Notes: generated by a model from the letters alone, not told the origin. Shown: positions 32,155-44,868, counted from the first letter of the stretch. The stretch: 64,000 nucleotides of DNA from Daldinia sp. FL1419 (GCA_025201765.1 MU623393.1:146882-210881), one strand, 5' to 3'. Numbers and translations: made by a program.

Positions 32155-33066
32155 TACGAAAACACGTGCGGCGATATAAGTGAAACGATATGTAAGTAGA
32201 TAGAGAGAGTAGATGAGACGAGTGAATGCCGTCAAAAAGAAGGCAAGTTTCGAGCTGATGTGCTGCCTATCTATAGAGTTCGACATAAGGGAGTAGGTAT
32301 GACTTACTAGGACTACCTAACAACTATCATTGCTTGAACATTGCCGCCGCATCTTAGAAGGACACCCGGCAGAATTCGCCAACAACATGCAGAGACAATC
32401 GTGAGTCGTGACTGAGAGAAAAGGGGATATGAATGTTGGTTCCATGAGGCTGAAGGATTGACAATCATATGATGATATTACGAGAGGCGCACAACTGTGC
32501 CGTCTGCTTTACAGCGAGCGAGGCGCGGCCAACTGCGATCAGTCATGGGCACGAAAACCTCCTGAACTTCAAACCTGTCCATAACGAACTACCTAATTCT
32601 TGTATGGAACTGGATGCGTTATAAAACGGATTTGTGCTAGGGGGGGTATATGTACCTAGGTAGGGGTCAATTTGTTACCCAGAATATTAAAATTTAAGAG
32701 TGTTGAAATTGGGAGAGGAAGGATATAAAAATACAAAGGGAGTGTACCTACCTAGGTAGTTATTCTAATTTATAACTATTATGTAATCCTAATTCCAACG
32801 TCATACAGCAGTTCCTTTTTTTATAACAATTAAAGACAAGAAACCAACGTTAATAAATACAAGCTGTGTTCTGTACACCCAACATAACGTCCTTCTCCCA
32901 CATCCTCCTCTCACGTCCTTCTCCTACATCCTCGTTGCAAATCTCCAACTTCCGGGTCTGCCAGGTATGCTTCTTTCAACACGACCTTCGGTATTCAGAT
33001 TGGCGACTATATCCTAAATCACAACGACTCATTTGACAATCATCCATATCACGGTAAACCATCATC
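32155..33066. promoter_or_regulatory. Divergent promoter region
   Basis: About 910 bp between the metalloprotease-like gene (minus) and the type II membrane protein (plus). It contains two TACCTAGGTAG motifs (32653-32664, 32745-32759) and an AT-rich middle. A longer in-frame Met for the protease exists at 32286 but would bury the signal peptide. Confidence 0.5.
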
Positions 33067-33813
33067 ATGGCTTCCTTTCTCGATAAACAATCTACCAAGG
33101 CTGAAACGCCTGCACTTCTTACCCCGGACGCCAAATCTGGCCGGACGCGCACCTCCAAACCCCTTCTCGCCATCCTCACTCTCCTGTCCCTCGCCGCTGC
33201 CGCCTTCTACTTCTACCGAAATGGCATCCCCTTTTATCAAACACCCACCTTATCTCCTTCCTGGAATGATGACTCTGGATGGCCCATTCCCAAGATCCCC
33301 GGCCCTGAACTCCCCGCCCCAGTTGAGCCGTTCGAGCCTCTCAAGCGCTACAGCCTCCACTACGGCAAGGTCGCGTGCTGGCAGGATGGTGGGGTCTGGA
33401 TCAAAGAGCTCACGCCCGTGGAGATGTCTTCTCTGGATATCGATCGCTTCCAGGACACGGCCCGCGCGCTCGACCAGGCGGACGAGGACGCATTCTGCAC
33501 GCGCCTGCGCATGTACGGCGCAAGTTTCTGGCAGCTGCCGCCGCAATGGCCCGAGCATGTCAACTGGTGCGAGGCTGTGGATGATTGTGTGGAACCGACG
33601 AAGAAGGTGAGCCTCGAGGTGGGCTTTCCGGCGAGCGGTGGTGTGTGGATGCTCGATACGAGTCAGGGATGGGATGGGCTGTACCCGCAGGGTTTGGGCC
33701 TACGAAACGCGCTTACGATGGACGAGAGGTGTGATGTTATCAAGAGTCTAGGCGGCCGTTTCTGTGAAGACATCCAGGTGTGCCCAGAGATGGCTGCTTT
33801 GTCGGGACTGTAG
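33067..33813 (+). CDS. Type II single-pass membrane protein, conserved-looking, function unknown
   Basis: Single exon, 248 residues. A 30-residue basic and Thr/Ser-rich cytosolic N-terminus is followed by one membrane span (about residues 32-50, LLAILTLLSLAAAAFYFY), then a lumenal/extracellular domain with several Cys (in VACWQDG, AFCTRLRM, VNWCEAVDDC, DERCDV, RFCEDIQVC) and many Trp. The Cys number suggests disulfides in the secretory pathway. I do not recognise the family. Start context is CATCATCATGG. Codon use matches the neighbours. Confidence 0.8.
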   Translation: MASFLDKQSTKAETPALLTPDAKSGRTRTSKPLLAILTLLSLAAAAFYFYRNGIPFYQTPTLSPSWNDDSGWPIPKIPGPELPAPVEPFEPLKRYSLHYGKVACWQDGGVWIKELTPVEMSSLDIDRFQDTARALDQADEDAFCTRLRMYGASFWQLPPQWPEHVNWCEAVDDCVEPTKKVSLEVGFPASGGVWMLDTSQGWDGLYPQGLGLRNALTMDERCDVIKSLGGRFCEDIQVCPEMAALSGL

Positions 33814-34655
33814 AGGGTGTGCAGGGCGTGGAGGCGACGGCCAGGCGGAGGGCGTAGCTTGGGATACTTTCTTATCTTACAGTACTATAGTGTCAGGTAT
33901 ATGATAATATTACGATTTGCTTTGGCCTACGGCGCACTCATTTCGTTACATTACCCGCAAGGCCCGCGGTAGGGCTGAGAGCGCGAGTGCAACACTTCCC
34001 AGATGCCCCCCCAGCTATGCCCTGAGTTTTGCTCTGAGTCTACGAAGGGTTTGTTGTGTTGATGTTTTTTGGCCCCCTGTTAAACTAGCCTCATGAAACT
34101 ACATATTCAAAAATAAATAATTCTATACACCACATGCCCCTAAAGAGATTTACAAAGGCCAATCCTTCCCCCTTATTTCAACATTAAATATGCCGACCAA
34201 CTAACCAACCCACCAGCCTACCAACCAACCAACCTTCCCTAAAAATATTAAAATCAGCTTATTGTCGATCAAATATACGAATTAGCTTCCAAGCAAAACA
34301 TTGGACGACTTGGTAGCCGCCGCATCAGCACATTGGCGAAGTAGTCCCTTTTTTTATGCATGGCTGTATGTAAGAATGTCGTGCCCAACACGTCTCGGGC
34401 TGCAGTGCCAGTGTGACATCCCAGAGAATCGACGCTTTAAATTCCGATGGGTTGGAATTACCGAAGAGCAGTCTCCCTCCAAGCTTCCGGCCTTGAGTCC
34501 TATATAACTTGTCCCTTTTCTCCTTCGCATAACCAGCCCGTCGTCCTGCTTCAGTCGTCCCCCGCAAGCAAAAGCCTTCTTAGATATAGTCTCCATACGT
34601 CGTACACCTACTACCTCGAGCCATCTCATTAATATCCCCTTATCTTACCGCAGAT
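33814..34655. promoter_or_regulatory. Intergenic region with promoter of small secreted protein
   Basis: About 840 bp. A TATA element (CTATATAAC) at 34499-34506 followed by a CT-rich leader lies about 150 bp before the next start codon. An ACCAACC-type run is at 34200-34232. Nothing coding is seen. Confidence 0.5.
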
Positions 34656-35030
34656 ATGTATCCTAAGTTTCTGAGCTGGACGGCTTTCGCTGTCCTCGCG
34701 GCTTCCACTTCCGCACAGTCCGTCTCCATCGCCCTCTACCACAGTAACATCACCTGCCTGTCTGACGCCCAGGCAGACGTCTCGTACACCTCCATGCCCG
34801 GCGATGGCTGCCAGAGCGTCAACCTCTTCCCGAATGGCGAATATAAAGCCGCCGGCGCATTCAGCGCGAAAGTCGCAAGCATAAGCCCCGGTGTGGTGTT
34901 GCGGCTTTTCGACGATACAGCGTGCTCAGACAGTACGCCCGACGAGGCAAAGGGGGATGGAAGTTCGGGGTGTGTCGCTGAAGCAGCGTCGGGGGCTGGG
35001 TGGATGAGTTTCAGGGTTGATACTGTGTAA
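34656..35030 (+). CDS. Small secreted four-cysteine protein (effector-like)
   Basis: Single exon, 124 residues. Signal peptide MYPKFLSWTAFAVLAASTSA, predicted cut after Ala20. The mature protein of about 104 residues has exactly four Cys (C34, C52, C90, C106), room for two disulfides, and one N-glycosylation sequon (N31-I-T). No family recognised. Size, signal peptide and Cys content fit the broad class of fungal small secreted proteins. The promoter has a TATA element and pyrimidine-rich leader, as in well-expressed fungal genes. A role in host or substrate interaction would be inference only. Confidence 0.75.
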   Translation: MYPKFLSWTAFAVLAASTSAQSVSIALYHSNITCLSDAQADVSYTSMPGDGCQSVNLFPNGEYKAAGAFSAKVASISPGVVLRLFDDTACSDSTPDEAKGDGSSGCVAEAASGAGWMSFRVDTV

Positions 35031-37551
35031 GAAAGATAGGGAGAAAGGAGCTTTGGGAAGAAACAGGCTTTTTCGGAATGTTGCTCAACGTTCATAAGAG
35101 ACAATTCTTGAATGGTACCTAACAAGTCATGCCGCTCCTGTATTATAATGCACTCGAGGCTTTCCACTATTGGGCTTTATCATGTCATATCACGACTAAG
35201 CACATACATTTACTTGACGCCATTTTGTATTTCAGAGAGTATAGGCTGCCTTGAAGAGGATACAGCGCCCTTAGTGACAACTCTATGTTGAATGACAATG
35301 ACAATTTGCATCCTGATAGACCCGCACTATCTTGACTATGACCCAGCTCACTATACAAATGTGATGTCTTTGGAATCCGGAGACGTCATGATCATCCACT
35401 AACTGGCCTCATCAGAGGCAGACAGGCAGGCCCGTATTCGGGGTCTTTCTCGTCCTAGCCACTCCATTACCCTGAGCGTAGCACCCCACCGCATTGCTGG
35501 GGGGTGTCTCGACCTTGGCCTCGCCGAAAGTACAATAAGCATGCATGCAAAGCTGATAACACTAGGATTATGAATAGAATTCAGTGGATAATAGAAATAC
35601 GCTTTTAGGGTGAGATCGTAGGGGTTGACGTGGTGGGACTCCAAGACCAGGTAGAACATTATGGTGACGAAATTTCGGGAATAGTTGATGTGATTATTAT
35701 TTTTTTCTTTCTGGATCGCTTCGACATAATCGTTCTATTAAGTAAAGGATAGGGGTTAGGAAGAATTATTGAATGATATAGTAGATCTCTATAGGCTAAG
35801 TTAGTTAAGCTGTACTTTTCCTTTGGGTCGTAGGTATTAGTTCAGCTTCTCACCTTAGACGAAAAGACTCCCGGTCCTGGTAGCGCCTCGACTTTGCCAA
35901 CCAAAAGTACCTAGGACCAACTTCGGGCCGTTGTACTTTTTTCTACCTGCCGCTCTATATTCTTCTTTAGGACCGAGCTTCCTGTTTCCGGGCTCGATTC
36001 CTGCGCCAGAGTACTGCGACTCTGGAAGGGCTAGGCTAGATTGAGGACCAGCCTTCACCTTGTCATCCTTGATGATATCGTGGATTGATTTATGCGCCTC
36101 GGCCGGGATAGCTTTTTAGAAGTCCATATGTCTCTGGAAAGTTCATCCGTCAATTTGACCGAATAGCAGGCCTTATCCTCTTTTCTGTAAACATCTTGTA
36201 TCAACAGCTCTCCTCTAAGAACAAATCTTGGGAAAGACAACAGACCTTGGATATATCGGGATTTTTTGTGTTAAATAGTATTGGTTAAAAATTAAGAGGT
36301 ATCATTACTTCTCTTTTAAAGGCTTACTTTGCTTCGACACCAAAGTTGTAGAATTGTTATTTGTAAAGTTGGTGAGGGAGTAAACAAATTTCACCGGAGA
36401 GAGAGAGGAACGAGACATGGCTAAATAATTACTCCCAAGGCGGCAACTCAAGTGCAATGGCAGAAAAGAGGTTGCCTGAGTTGCCTTAATGCTGGTTGCC
36501 CCCCAGGCAGTCCCCCCCGCAACCAAACACTACGAATATCTATGATATCGTACACGGCGGTATATGCTATGTTACTATGGTCGTATTTTATCCGCTTTAT
36601 CGTAGAGAAGGGCCGCTATGAGGTACCTCTGAGTAACATCAGGCAACTATTACTGAACATTTTGACGGAGGCAAACCCACAAGAGGTCTTTTAGTTGCAT
36701 TCTATATACCGTGGGAGGCATTCGACGTTTCTACATACAACGAGAGTACTTAGGTAGGTATATACCTAGGTAGGTAGGTATGAAGAGGGGTCTTTTGTGA
36801 TGTCTTAAGAATGTACCTATCTACCTAGGTACCTAAGTGCGTTCACTTAAGTTAACCTATCGGCGGGTGGTTGCTACAGTGTATCTTCTAGGACGGTACT
36901 CGTGATCTCCTAAAAAGTCAATTACGAAGATATGAAAGTCGTTCATTACATACTACTCCTATTGCTTATGCGGACTGAGATACAAGGAGGTAACTAGGTT
37001 GAGGCTGAGGCAGTCTATGTTGTCGAGCCTGCGTCTTCCATGTATAGACACAATAAATGGTACCGACTCGACACAAGTTTTTAATCTTGACTTTTCTTAT
37101 TTTCTAATTATTCTTCTTGGCAACTAATTTCCCAGTATCCCTTCTCCGGTGGTCAAGATGAGCAGCTACTCGTTCTAGTTCAAAATGCAAGCGCTAACTT
37201 ATAGAATTTCATACATACAATGTTTGTTTGCATATCGGTGAAGGGGCGGAGACTAGAATAAGTCCTACCAAAGTAATTTCTCGTATGAAGTTATGCTAAA
37301 GGCCACTAATTGAGGGACAATCGCTATGTGAGAAAGTCAGAGCATCAGTTACCTGCTTGACATCACTACTCAAAGTTATGAGTGCAAGCCAGGGGCTTCG
37401 CAGGGCTTTATATCTTGTCACTTGGATCATAATGAAACCGTTACGGCTCTATCCAAGTCATCGAGTTACGATGATAATTGTCAATGAGCTGTTTACGGAA
37501 TTCATATGTCAATTGGTACAGTCTACCAACGTCCTTTGCCTAGTCCGTATC
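35031..37551. other. 2.5-kb gene-poor region
   Basis: No convincing gene. It holds scattered short frames, a short inverted repeat (36012-36031), and dense TAGGTAGG/TACCTAGG motifs at 36749-36780 and 36813-36837. Two adjacent minus-strand frames (36240-36055 and 36058-35855) have protein-like composition but no recognisable family and no clear splice signals. Confidence 0.45.
36749..36837. repeat. Cluster of TACCTAGGTA / TAGGTAGG motifs
   Basis: Two tight groups, ttaggtaggtatatacctaggtaggtaggta and tacctatctacctaggtaccta (each partly palindromic), within 90 bp. The same motif recurs at many other non-coding places in the window. Confidence 0.8.
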
Positions 37552-38415
37552 CTAACGAAGCTCGAAACCTCGCTCCTCCAGCACCTCGCGGAAGACGTCC
37601 CTTCCGTGTAGCGACTCTACCGTCGCTATACGATGCGCTGACCGATAAGTCCATGACGGCGCATCACCACGTCCCTGCTTCTCATTAAAGTCGGCAAGAA
37701 TTTCGTCGTACGTCTCTAGGTTGGTCTGCTTTTCCTGCTGTTGTGACCCATCCCTGGATTGACCCCACGTCTCCCGATGCAACACCTCGTCCTGCGGTAA
37801 CCGCGGTTTAACTGCCGCGGGCGGCGCTTCTGGGTTTGGTCGCCCAACCGCCAATCCGAATAACGCTACCACGCGCGACGGTAAGGAAAGTAGAGAAGCT
37901 AGCTCCCTCGCTCGGTTGCGCGCTGCACCCACGTAACACGTGCCCAGCCCGAGGGACTCGGCAGCTACGCATACATTCTGCGCGGCAACGGACGCGTCGA
38001 TCACAGCCATGGTGTACATCTCGAGGAACTCGAGACCAGTCCCGGGAGTGTCGTGCTGTGCGCACACAGTGGTCAGGCGCGCGAGGTCCGCACAGAAGAT
38101 GAGTAACAGAGGAGCAGCGTGGATGAATGCTTGATTGGCGCATAATATGGCGACTTGGGATTTGAGGGAGGGCGTGGTGATGGCGACGGCACTCCAAGTT
38201 TGTAGGTTAGACGACGTGGCGGCGCTTTGGGCCGCGGCCGTGAGGAGCTCGAGGGTACCGGGGGCCAGGGGGTCTGGGAGAAAATCGCGGATGGATTTGT
38301 GCTGTAGCAGTGTCTTGAGGGTTGAGTTTACAGCGGTAGGGATCACGGGAGTATCAGTGCTACCACTACTAGCAGTACCGTACCGAGCTTCGAGCAGGGA
38401 GGAGAGGTCTGCCAT
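37552..38415 (-). CDS. Nitroreductase-family (FMN-dependent) oxidoreductase
   Basis: Single exon, 287 residues. The N-terminal HKSIRDFLPDPL segment matches the Arg/Ser/Arg FMN-phosphate site of NfsA/NfsB-like nitroreductases; SAATSSNLQTWSAVAI is the second conserved stretch; AAESLGLGTCYVGAARN and LFGLAVGRPNPE complete the flavin fold. The C-terminal 80 residues (PRLPQDEVLHRE..., YRSAHRIATV) match the longer NfsA-like architecture. Expected activity is NAD(P)H-dependent two-electron reduction of nitro or quinone compounds; the natural substrate is unknown. The gene is GC-rich compared with the gene-poor sequence that follows. Confidence 0.9.
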   Translation of the reverse strand: MADLSSLLEARYGTASSGSTDTPVIPTAVNSTLKTLLQHKSIRDFLPDPLAPGTLELLTAAAQSAATSSNLQTWSAVAITTPSLKSQVAILCANQAFIHAAPLLLIFCADLARLTTVCAQHDTPGTGLEFLEMYTMAVIDASVAAQNVCVAAESLGLGTCYVGAARNRARELASLLSLPSRVVALFGLAVGRPNPEAPPAAVKPRLPQDEVLHRETWGQSRDGSQQQEKQTNLETYDEILADFNEKQGRGDAPSWTYRSAHRIATVESLHGRDVFREVLEERGFELR

Positions 38416-39169
38416 TTCTTGATTTGTTTTTTCTATATATTAGTTGAAGTTCCTACGTTAGATAGACCTATACCTAAGTTTTAATATCTCCTTTTATACC
38501 TACCTTCGTTTTAGCCATTGATAAGGGATGACCAGTATAGGCATAGGCGGGAGATATACGTTGCAACCATATGGCGTGCTAGCGAATCGGGATTTTGAAA
38601 TACACTACTTCATTTATCGGCTCGGCTTCGGACGTTTCCAATCCTCAAGCAAACTTGCAGCTCTCTTACTACTTTACCAGGTTCGGGACTTAAGTCGATA
38701 TCCTGACAACGAATATTGCGTAAGCGCCGGTAAACCTGGAATAGTATAATTAATCTCTTGAATAAGTTAAACTAATTGGTTCTGTAGTCACGCTGGGGAT
38801 ATACCATTACCTATATCTCATGTACAACAACGATATCAGCTAATGTATTTACTTTCTATTTTCTTTTATATCTTTTCTACAAGTACTTGATCGTTGAAAT
38901 GTATAGTATACCTACATAAGTCCAACTAGTTAATTAAACCAAGTCCACTATCATATTTTTCTTGGAATTGGGGTCTAGGGTCTTCGTGCTCCGCGCAGCT
39001 TCAAAGTAGAGGATCGGGCCTGGGGAAATAGTCACGATCAGGTAAGACTACAAACCAATGTTAAAATACTCATGAAACTAACACTAAAAAAAGCGAGGTT
39101 CGCAATATTCAAACATCTACTTCAAGACGGGAAAAGATTCCTCTGGGTAGAACATAAAACCTGCACGAA

Positions 39170-39482
39170 TACACTTCTCGTCTGCTTTGACCATTGCAAA
39201 ATCTTCTCCCACGGTATACCCTCGCTATTGCGTACGATGACCCAGATTCACATCTAGCACTATACGGCTGATGCCAATACCTGCCGGCCAATCTACGAAG
39301 CACTAAGCACTGTCGACGGTGAATACGAGGCTTGGGGGCAAATTGTCGCGTCGAAGCCGGAGCCAAAATGGAAGTCCGTACAGCCCAAGACTTTTCTTAG
39401 AGACGCTGGCACGGTCGAGCTGAGGGAATACCCACCGAACAACGAGGGTATTATCCAGTCATTCTTTAAGAGAAAGCTTTGA
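39170..39482 (+). pseudogene. Possible 3' gene remnant
   Basis: A coding-like stretch ends at the TGA 39480-39482. In the frame ending there, bases from about 39257 read HYTADANTCRPIYEAL, then VASKPEPKWKSVQPKTFLRDAG and end GIIQSFFKRKL, with balanced, protein-like composition. A GT...AG pair (GTATAC near 39220, CATCTAG before 39258) could be an intron joining it to about 18 upstream codons, beyond which a stop closes the frame. No start codon or full-length upstream part is found. It may be the last exon of a decayed gene; the family is not recognised. Confidence 0.3.
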
Positions 39483-42400
39483 AGAATAAGAATTCAGCTA
39501 GGAATTGAAACCTGAGGTTCAAAGATAATAGGGGGCCTGGGAATGTAAACACGCTGGGCTTTAAATTAAGGGGCAAAACAACAAAGCAATGCCCAATGCC
39601 TGATCTATGGTACTTTTAAATAGGTAGCATTGTTTACCTACTCTCGTGTATTTCCGAACATTTGTTATTTTACCCAATTAATACATTTACCCCTTTATGG
39701 AATATCATCAAAAGCTTCTAATTGGATCGGATTTTCCCCCAACTTTGCCCGTCGCCTTCACAGACACACATGACTGCCTACCTACCTACCTATGTATATT
39801 ACTATAGTGGATTCCCATCCAGCCCACTAACCCAGAGGTTCCTCTAGAGAACTTACCCGATACACCACACATTAGAATAGAATCCCAACAATATGGTACT
39901 CGTCGAGAAATAAACCATGCAAAATTTCGAAATGGCGTTGTACATACCTAGTAAGAAGCGACCAGTCAATTCTGCTATGCAGAGGGTCCAAGCGCCCAGC
40001 TCGACCTTCGAAGACCATTCGCCTCCTCACGGGTTGATTACTACGTTACTTGCTGCTAATCTAACGTGTAATATATCATGAGCCTATATCACGAAGCCCA
40101 AATTTCGATATATATCCATCAAGAAGGTTCGTGACAGCTGTATGCGTAGCATTTCAGCTAGGTTAGGAATCTATCTCAGGTCCGGATTGTACAGTCGCCT
40201 ACGGTCGCCTGAAAGTCGGCATTCGCGAGTACGACTCGGGAGATTGTCAACGCTGATCAACCGGCCAGGACCAAAGAAAGAATTTTTTTGATTCACGACA
40301 CGTCGTATAACAGCTTCAAGCCCCGAGGGATGCATACACGTAACGGACAGCTGAAATCGAATAGGTTACTAATACTTTAATATATTATTTAATATACCAG
40401 CGGACAAATACGCAGGCGTATGCAAGGTAGGTAGTCATGTGACATAACCCGATGATAATGCCATGGACAGCAACGTTCTCGACCGTTCAAGAGCACAAAA
40501 TATCCGAAATATCTGGATTGCTACCTCATCGTACCGATGGAGTGGTTGTGGCTGAGTACCGACGGTGACTTGCATTGCTTACCCGACTTTTTGCAACCCC
40601 TTCGACTCGAGCCCGGTTTTTCCATTGGACGGAAACTCGCGGCATGCCATGGAACGACCCCTATCGGGCCGGCGGGCGCCATGCCGCTGGCCACACAGCC
40701 ACGCGAGTAAAATCCTACTTTATTTCCAAAATATGTCATCGCTGGGTAATACGGCAGGGACCCAGTGACAGTTTCGTCCGCACGTGGGTTTCCCAAGTTT
40801 TGATCTGGGGGCTGGGCCCCTTTCGGTTGGTCTGTACGACTCTGTCTATCTTTTTAGTCTTTTTTTCGTTGGTGTTAAGTGTTATTGTTGCCTGTGTTCG
40901 GTAAGCAAGAAACTCGAGAAGCGGCACGACACGAGGCACCCCCCCCTCTCCCCTCCTCCCTCCTCGTACAGGAAGGAAGATAAGCTCTCTCGTCCGTCCC
41001 CTCTTGAAACGAAGCACGCCGTATTAGGTGCCTGGCGAGGCAGACTGCCAAGTGCGGCTCGATTTAGGTGTATACCTTGTGGTAAAATAGGTGGCACAAG
41101 AAAAGTCGTCCGGCGACGCCATGCCGTCATACGGCTGAGATAGCGCATAAGCTACGAGTCACCACGTCCGCTATGGTCCACTACGGAGCCAGCCGGTTCT
41201 GGATCCCGTATCCCTGCCGTCTATTTTGTTTATACGCTGAAGGAGGCCTAGCGGGCTTCTATCATCTGATAAGGTTACCTCACATAGGCTACTAAATAAG
41301 TTAGGTATTGCCGAGGCTGAGTCCCGCGATGTTCGGTGTAGTTTATAGGAAATATTTTCGCAAATTGAAGGATGAAATGCCGTATCGTGACTCAAGTTGA
41401 AGTACGATGGCGTCCTCGCGGTTACGATGCATGTTTCAGATTCGGACGGACGAGACAGGACGATAGGTAGGTATATATCGGTGACTCAGCTAGTCAACTC
41501 AATATTCCTCATGTCATTTAGGAGTATAGCAACTGATAGTTAGGTCGCCGTTTAGGTGCCTAGGTGTGTATCTAGAGCTATTGGGGACAAGAGATAAAAT
41601 AGGGGATAAATTCAACTAGTTCGCTCATTTATCGTTAGGGGATTTATGTGTAAAAGCAAATCAATTCCAAATGATCTGCTATGACTAGGTAGATAAAGCA
41701 CGAGAGGCTAAAGCAGAAATATTTGAAATATTGATTGGGCCTTCCCATCTGCACGTCGAATGGAAGTGTTGCTTACCTAGGTATTTGAGAGCTACATAAG
41801 AAGTACTAAATTTAATATTCATCATACACGGTATAAATTGCCTACGAAATTGCAGTCATGTTAGAAATAACAGTCCAAGAACCCAATAGTATTAATCAAT
41901 CGATAAATTGCTTGGATATAATTATAAACAATCTTCATCCATTACTCGATTCAGTTCAGTGCAATACGCAAAATGAGTTCGCCCCCTATATGCAAATATA
42001 GAAATCCTCATATTCCGTTGCCATCTTGTTGGAACCCCTTTTTAACCCCTTTTTATTAGCGACAGATATACGCCTTTGTCAAATTCATCATTGACTCCTA
42101 AAACCGGGACATAATAGAGAAAAATGTCGATTCAGCATTCTACAGCCGCACACCCTACCAATATCTTCAAGCCTCTAAAGCAGCTGAAGGGCGGACATCA
42201 TTGTGGGACAATTCAATATCCGAATCTCAATCTATTACCTAACTAGATACGTTTGTATAGGAGATATAAGCGCCTAGCATATCGGAACCGGTCCCGACGT
42301 TAAGGGGGATAACCCCATCTCCTCCACGCCTTGGCTGTCGAAAGGCTCCAGGATCATGGGGGAATGAGATGTTCATGATGTGTAACGATCCGTCATTCCC

Positions 42401-44824
42401 AACCCCAGCTATTTTGATTGTAGAGCATTGATTACTACTACCTAGGGCTAAACAGTAACTTATATTATTCCCATCCTGCTAATTTACAGCCCATTAGTAG
42501 GCAAATTTTCGTTGTGGAGTAATATCATCCTTACTACTCTTGCTTCGTTAAATAGAGCGATGAGGCATAAAATGAAGGTCACACATAGTCGATCCTTACC
42601 TTACGGTGAGAGAGCCGTGTAACTAGACTTGCTTTGTTTAATTTAGCTTTTTTTTCCAATTATTCCTTTATGATTCAAGTTTTTCCCGGTTATAATCGTG
42701 TTTAGCGCGCCGTTTTCCCACAGCTTGTTCATTTAACCTCGAACCATTGCCTGACCCCCTATGCAGAATTATAACCTATATTGATGGGAAGGATTTATTA
42801 GTGGTAAATTAGTAATGGTTAGTTGCTAATTACTCCGTACTCTTATAGAACTAACTCGCGCTGTGCTAAATCTGGATGATATGATTTTAGAGTGGTGAAC
42901 GCGTATACCTTGGTGCCGCTCCCCGACTATACGATGCAAGGCATCCTTATGATGTAACCTAGTACAAACGTCCTGCAATAACGTTGCATTTTTGGTACAT
43001 GCATATTGCATTTTTTTTTCTTTTCGCATCCTTTTTGTTTCTTCATCGTCATAAGGCTTACCTTATATGCCGGTCGCGTTCCTGCATGCACTTGTATCCT
43101 GCTCGTAGCAAATAGGACCCTTCGTTGCCCAAACTAGACAAGTCGACTCCTTTTCTATTTCCCAATATGCAACATACGTATAATTTATAACGTCCTCATG
43201 GACGCCGTGTAACGCCACGTGGTCTTCTGACAGATAGGATGCTTCCCGAAAAAGGCAGTGGATTCCGGTTCGTGCCCGCGGATCGCACTACCTACTACAA
43301 CGCCTCTGGGGTGGCTGACGGCCATACCGCCCTGTTTATTGTATCCAAGGTGCGATCTCCTCGGGCTTCACAATTCAAATCTGGAGGAAAGCGATTTCCA
43401 CTGGCTAGCTAGGTAGAATTACAATGTTACATGTGGCGTACGGGCTGTGATTGCTCTGCAGCTGTTGGAGACAGTCAGCTCGGATTGCGATAGCAAAAAC
43501 GTGGAAAGCTAGCGATGAAACATAATGATCTCGGTTTGAGCCAGCTCCTCGTGTGACGGAGGCGTAGAAAATCGAAGTTCGGGGGACCTGAGCCGCAATC
43601 CGAGGCCAGGCGGCCGAACTCCACGTTTGCGTTACCCCAGAAGGAGTAAGTATCTTCAACGCAGCTATGGCGTTGATACTGAATCGGGAAAATATGCCTC
43701 AGTCTATTTGTTTATAGTATGTCACCCCTTTCGGGAAAGTGAATGGACCCCGAGGATGGTTCGAGACCCCGAACGAAGAGAGATGATTCAGGGGGCTTCC
43801 AAGTTTGGTATCTGTAGGGCTTTCGTAGGGCTGTCTGCACGAAATAGAATGGAGAAATCCTCTTGGGACCCAATTGGGGGGTTTGCCAATAGACTGTCAA
43901 GTCGTTGTGGAACACACGTATATCTTTGGGCATAGGCTGTAGGCTGTTCGAGGCTTCTAGGGTGCTAAAATTTCTACGTTTTATGTAGTGACACTTGAGA
44001 CCTCGTGGGGGAAGAATGGTATGAATCTATGGTTGCCTGATATCTCGAACAATACATCCTAACACGATCTAAGAACCAAGAATGGATCGAAATTTCTTCA
44101 AGCCTGGGGCGAAGACGTAGGAAGATAGATGATTTTCTCCACTGCATCTCCCAACAGCCTTATATTAAGCGGCATATGCGGTGATGGGGTCCAGCTGCGA
44201 TTGAGCTGGCCTTACGCAAGAAACGTCGAGCCTTGCGGCGACAGGTGGCAACGACGTGAAACGGCCACCAACTTGCCTACGACCTACCTACGATCTCTAC
44301 CGAGCTTGATATCCCGTTGGGGGCTATGCCTTTTTTAAACATCTACCTTGGGATAATGAGTGCGGAGCAGACGTCGATGATCGATGAGACTACGGTTAGA
44401 AAGCTCTTAATTGGATATGAATAGACAAAGTCGGCATTGCTTACAATTTGGCTGCGGAAAGCCCGGGCCTTGAGTCACTTGTCCATCTAAAATTATTATT
44501 ACTATTCTATTACAAGAATAGTTACAAGAATTGAGTCATGATCGAGTCGCGATGATTCTCGGTGATTCTCGATGATTCTCACTGGTATCTCTGTGTTTGT
44601 CTTTCCGGCTCAATTCCAAAAACCCCGATGAGGTCCGGATCATAGAAGTAAATAGAGGGGATGTAACCACGGTGGTTCCGAAATAGCGGAAAGCTGTAAA
44701 GATCGGAGCAGTGCCCCTCTGCCGTAAGGCGTGCAGATGTCACTTACATAAGGCTATGCTGGAGAAAAATCTATCCGTCGGGGTCGGGGATGGTGACGAC
44801 AGAATGCTTATTGAGGGGTGTGGG

Positions 44825-44868
44825 TTTTTATGTTATTTTATGTTATTTTATGTTATTTTATTTTATTT
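44825..44868. repeat. 10-bp tandem repeat (TATGTTATTT)n
   Basis: Four copies of tatgttattt followed by a diverged copy, in non-coding DNA of the gene-poor block. Confidence 0.9.

Noticed and set aside
23727..38415. Possible secondary-metabolite or effector gene cluster (secreted proteins, protease, nitroreductase)
   Set aside because: No backbone synthase, transporter or cluster regulator is present, and housekeeping genes are interspersed.
40784..41143. 119-codon frame with Cys residues
   Set aside because: Overlapping frames on both strands are equally long in this GC-richer patch, and composition is not protein-like.
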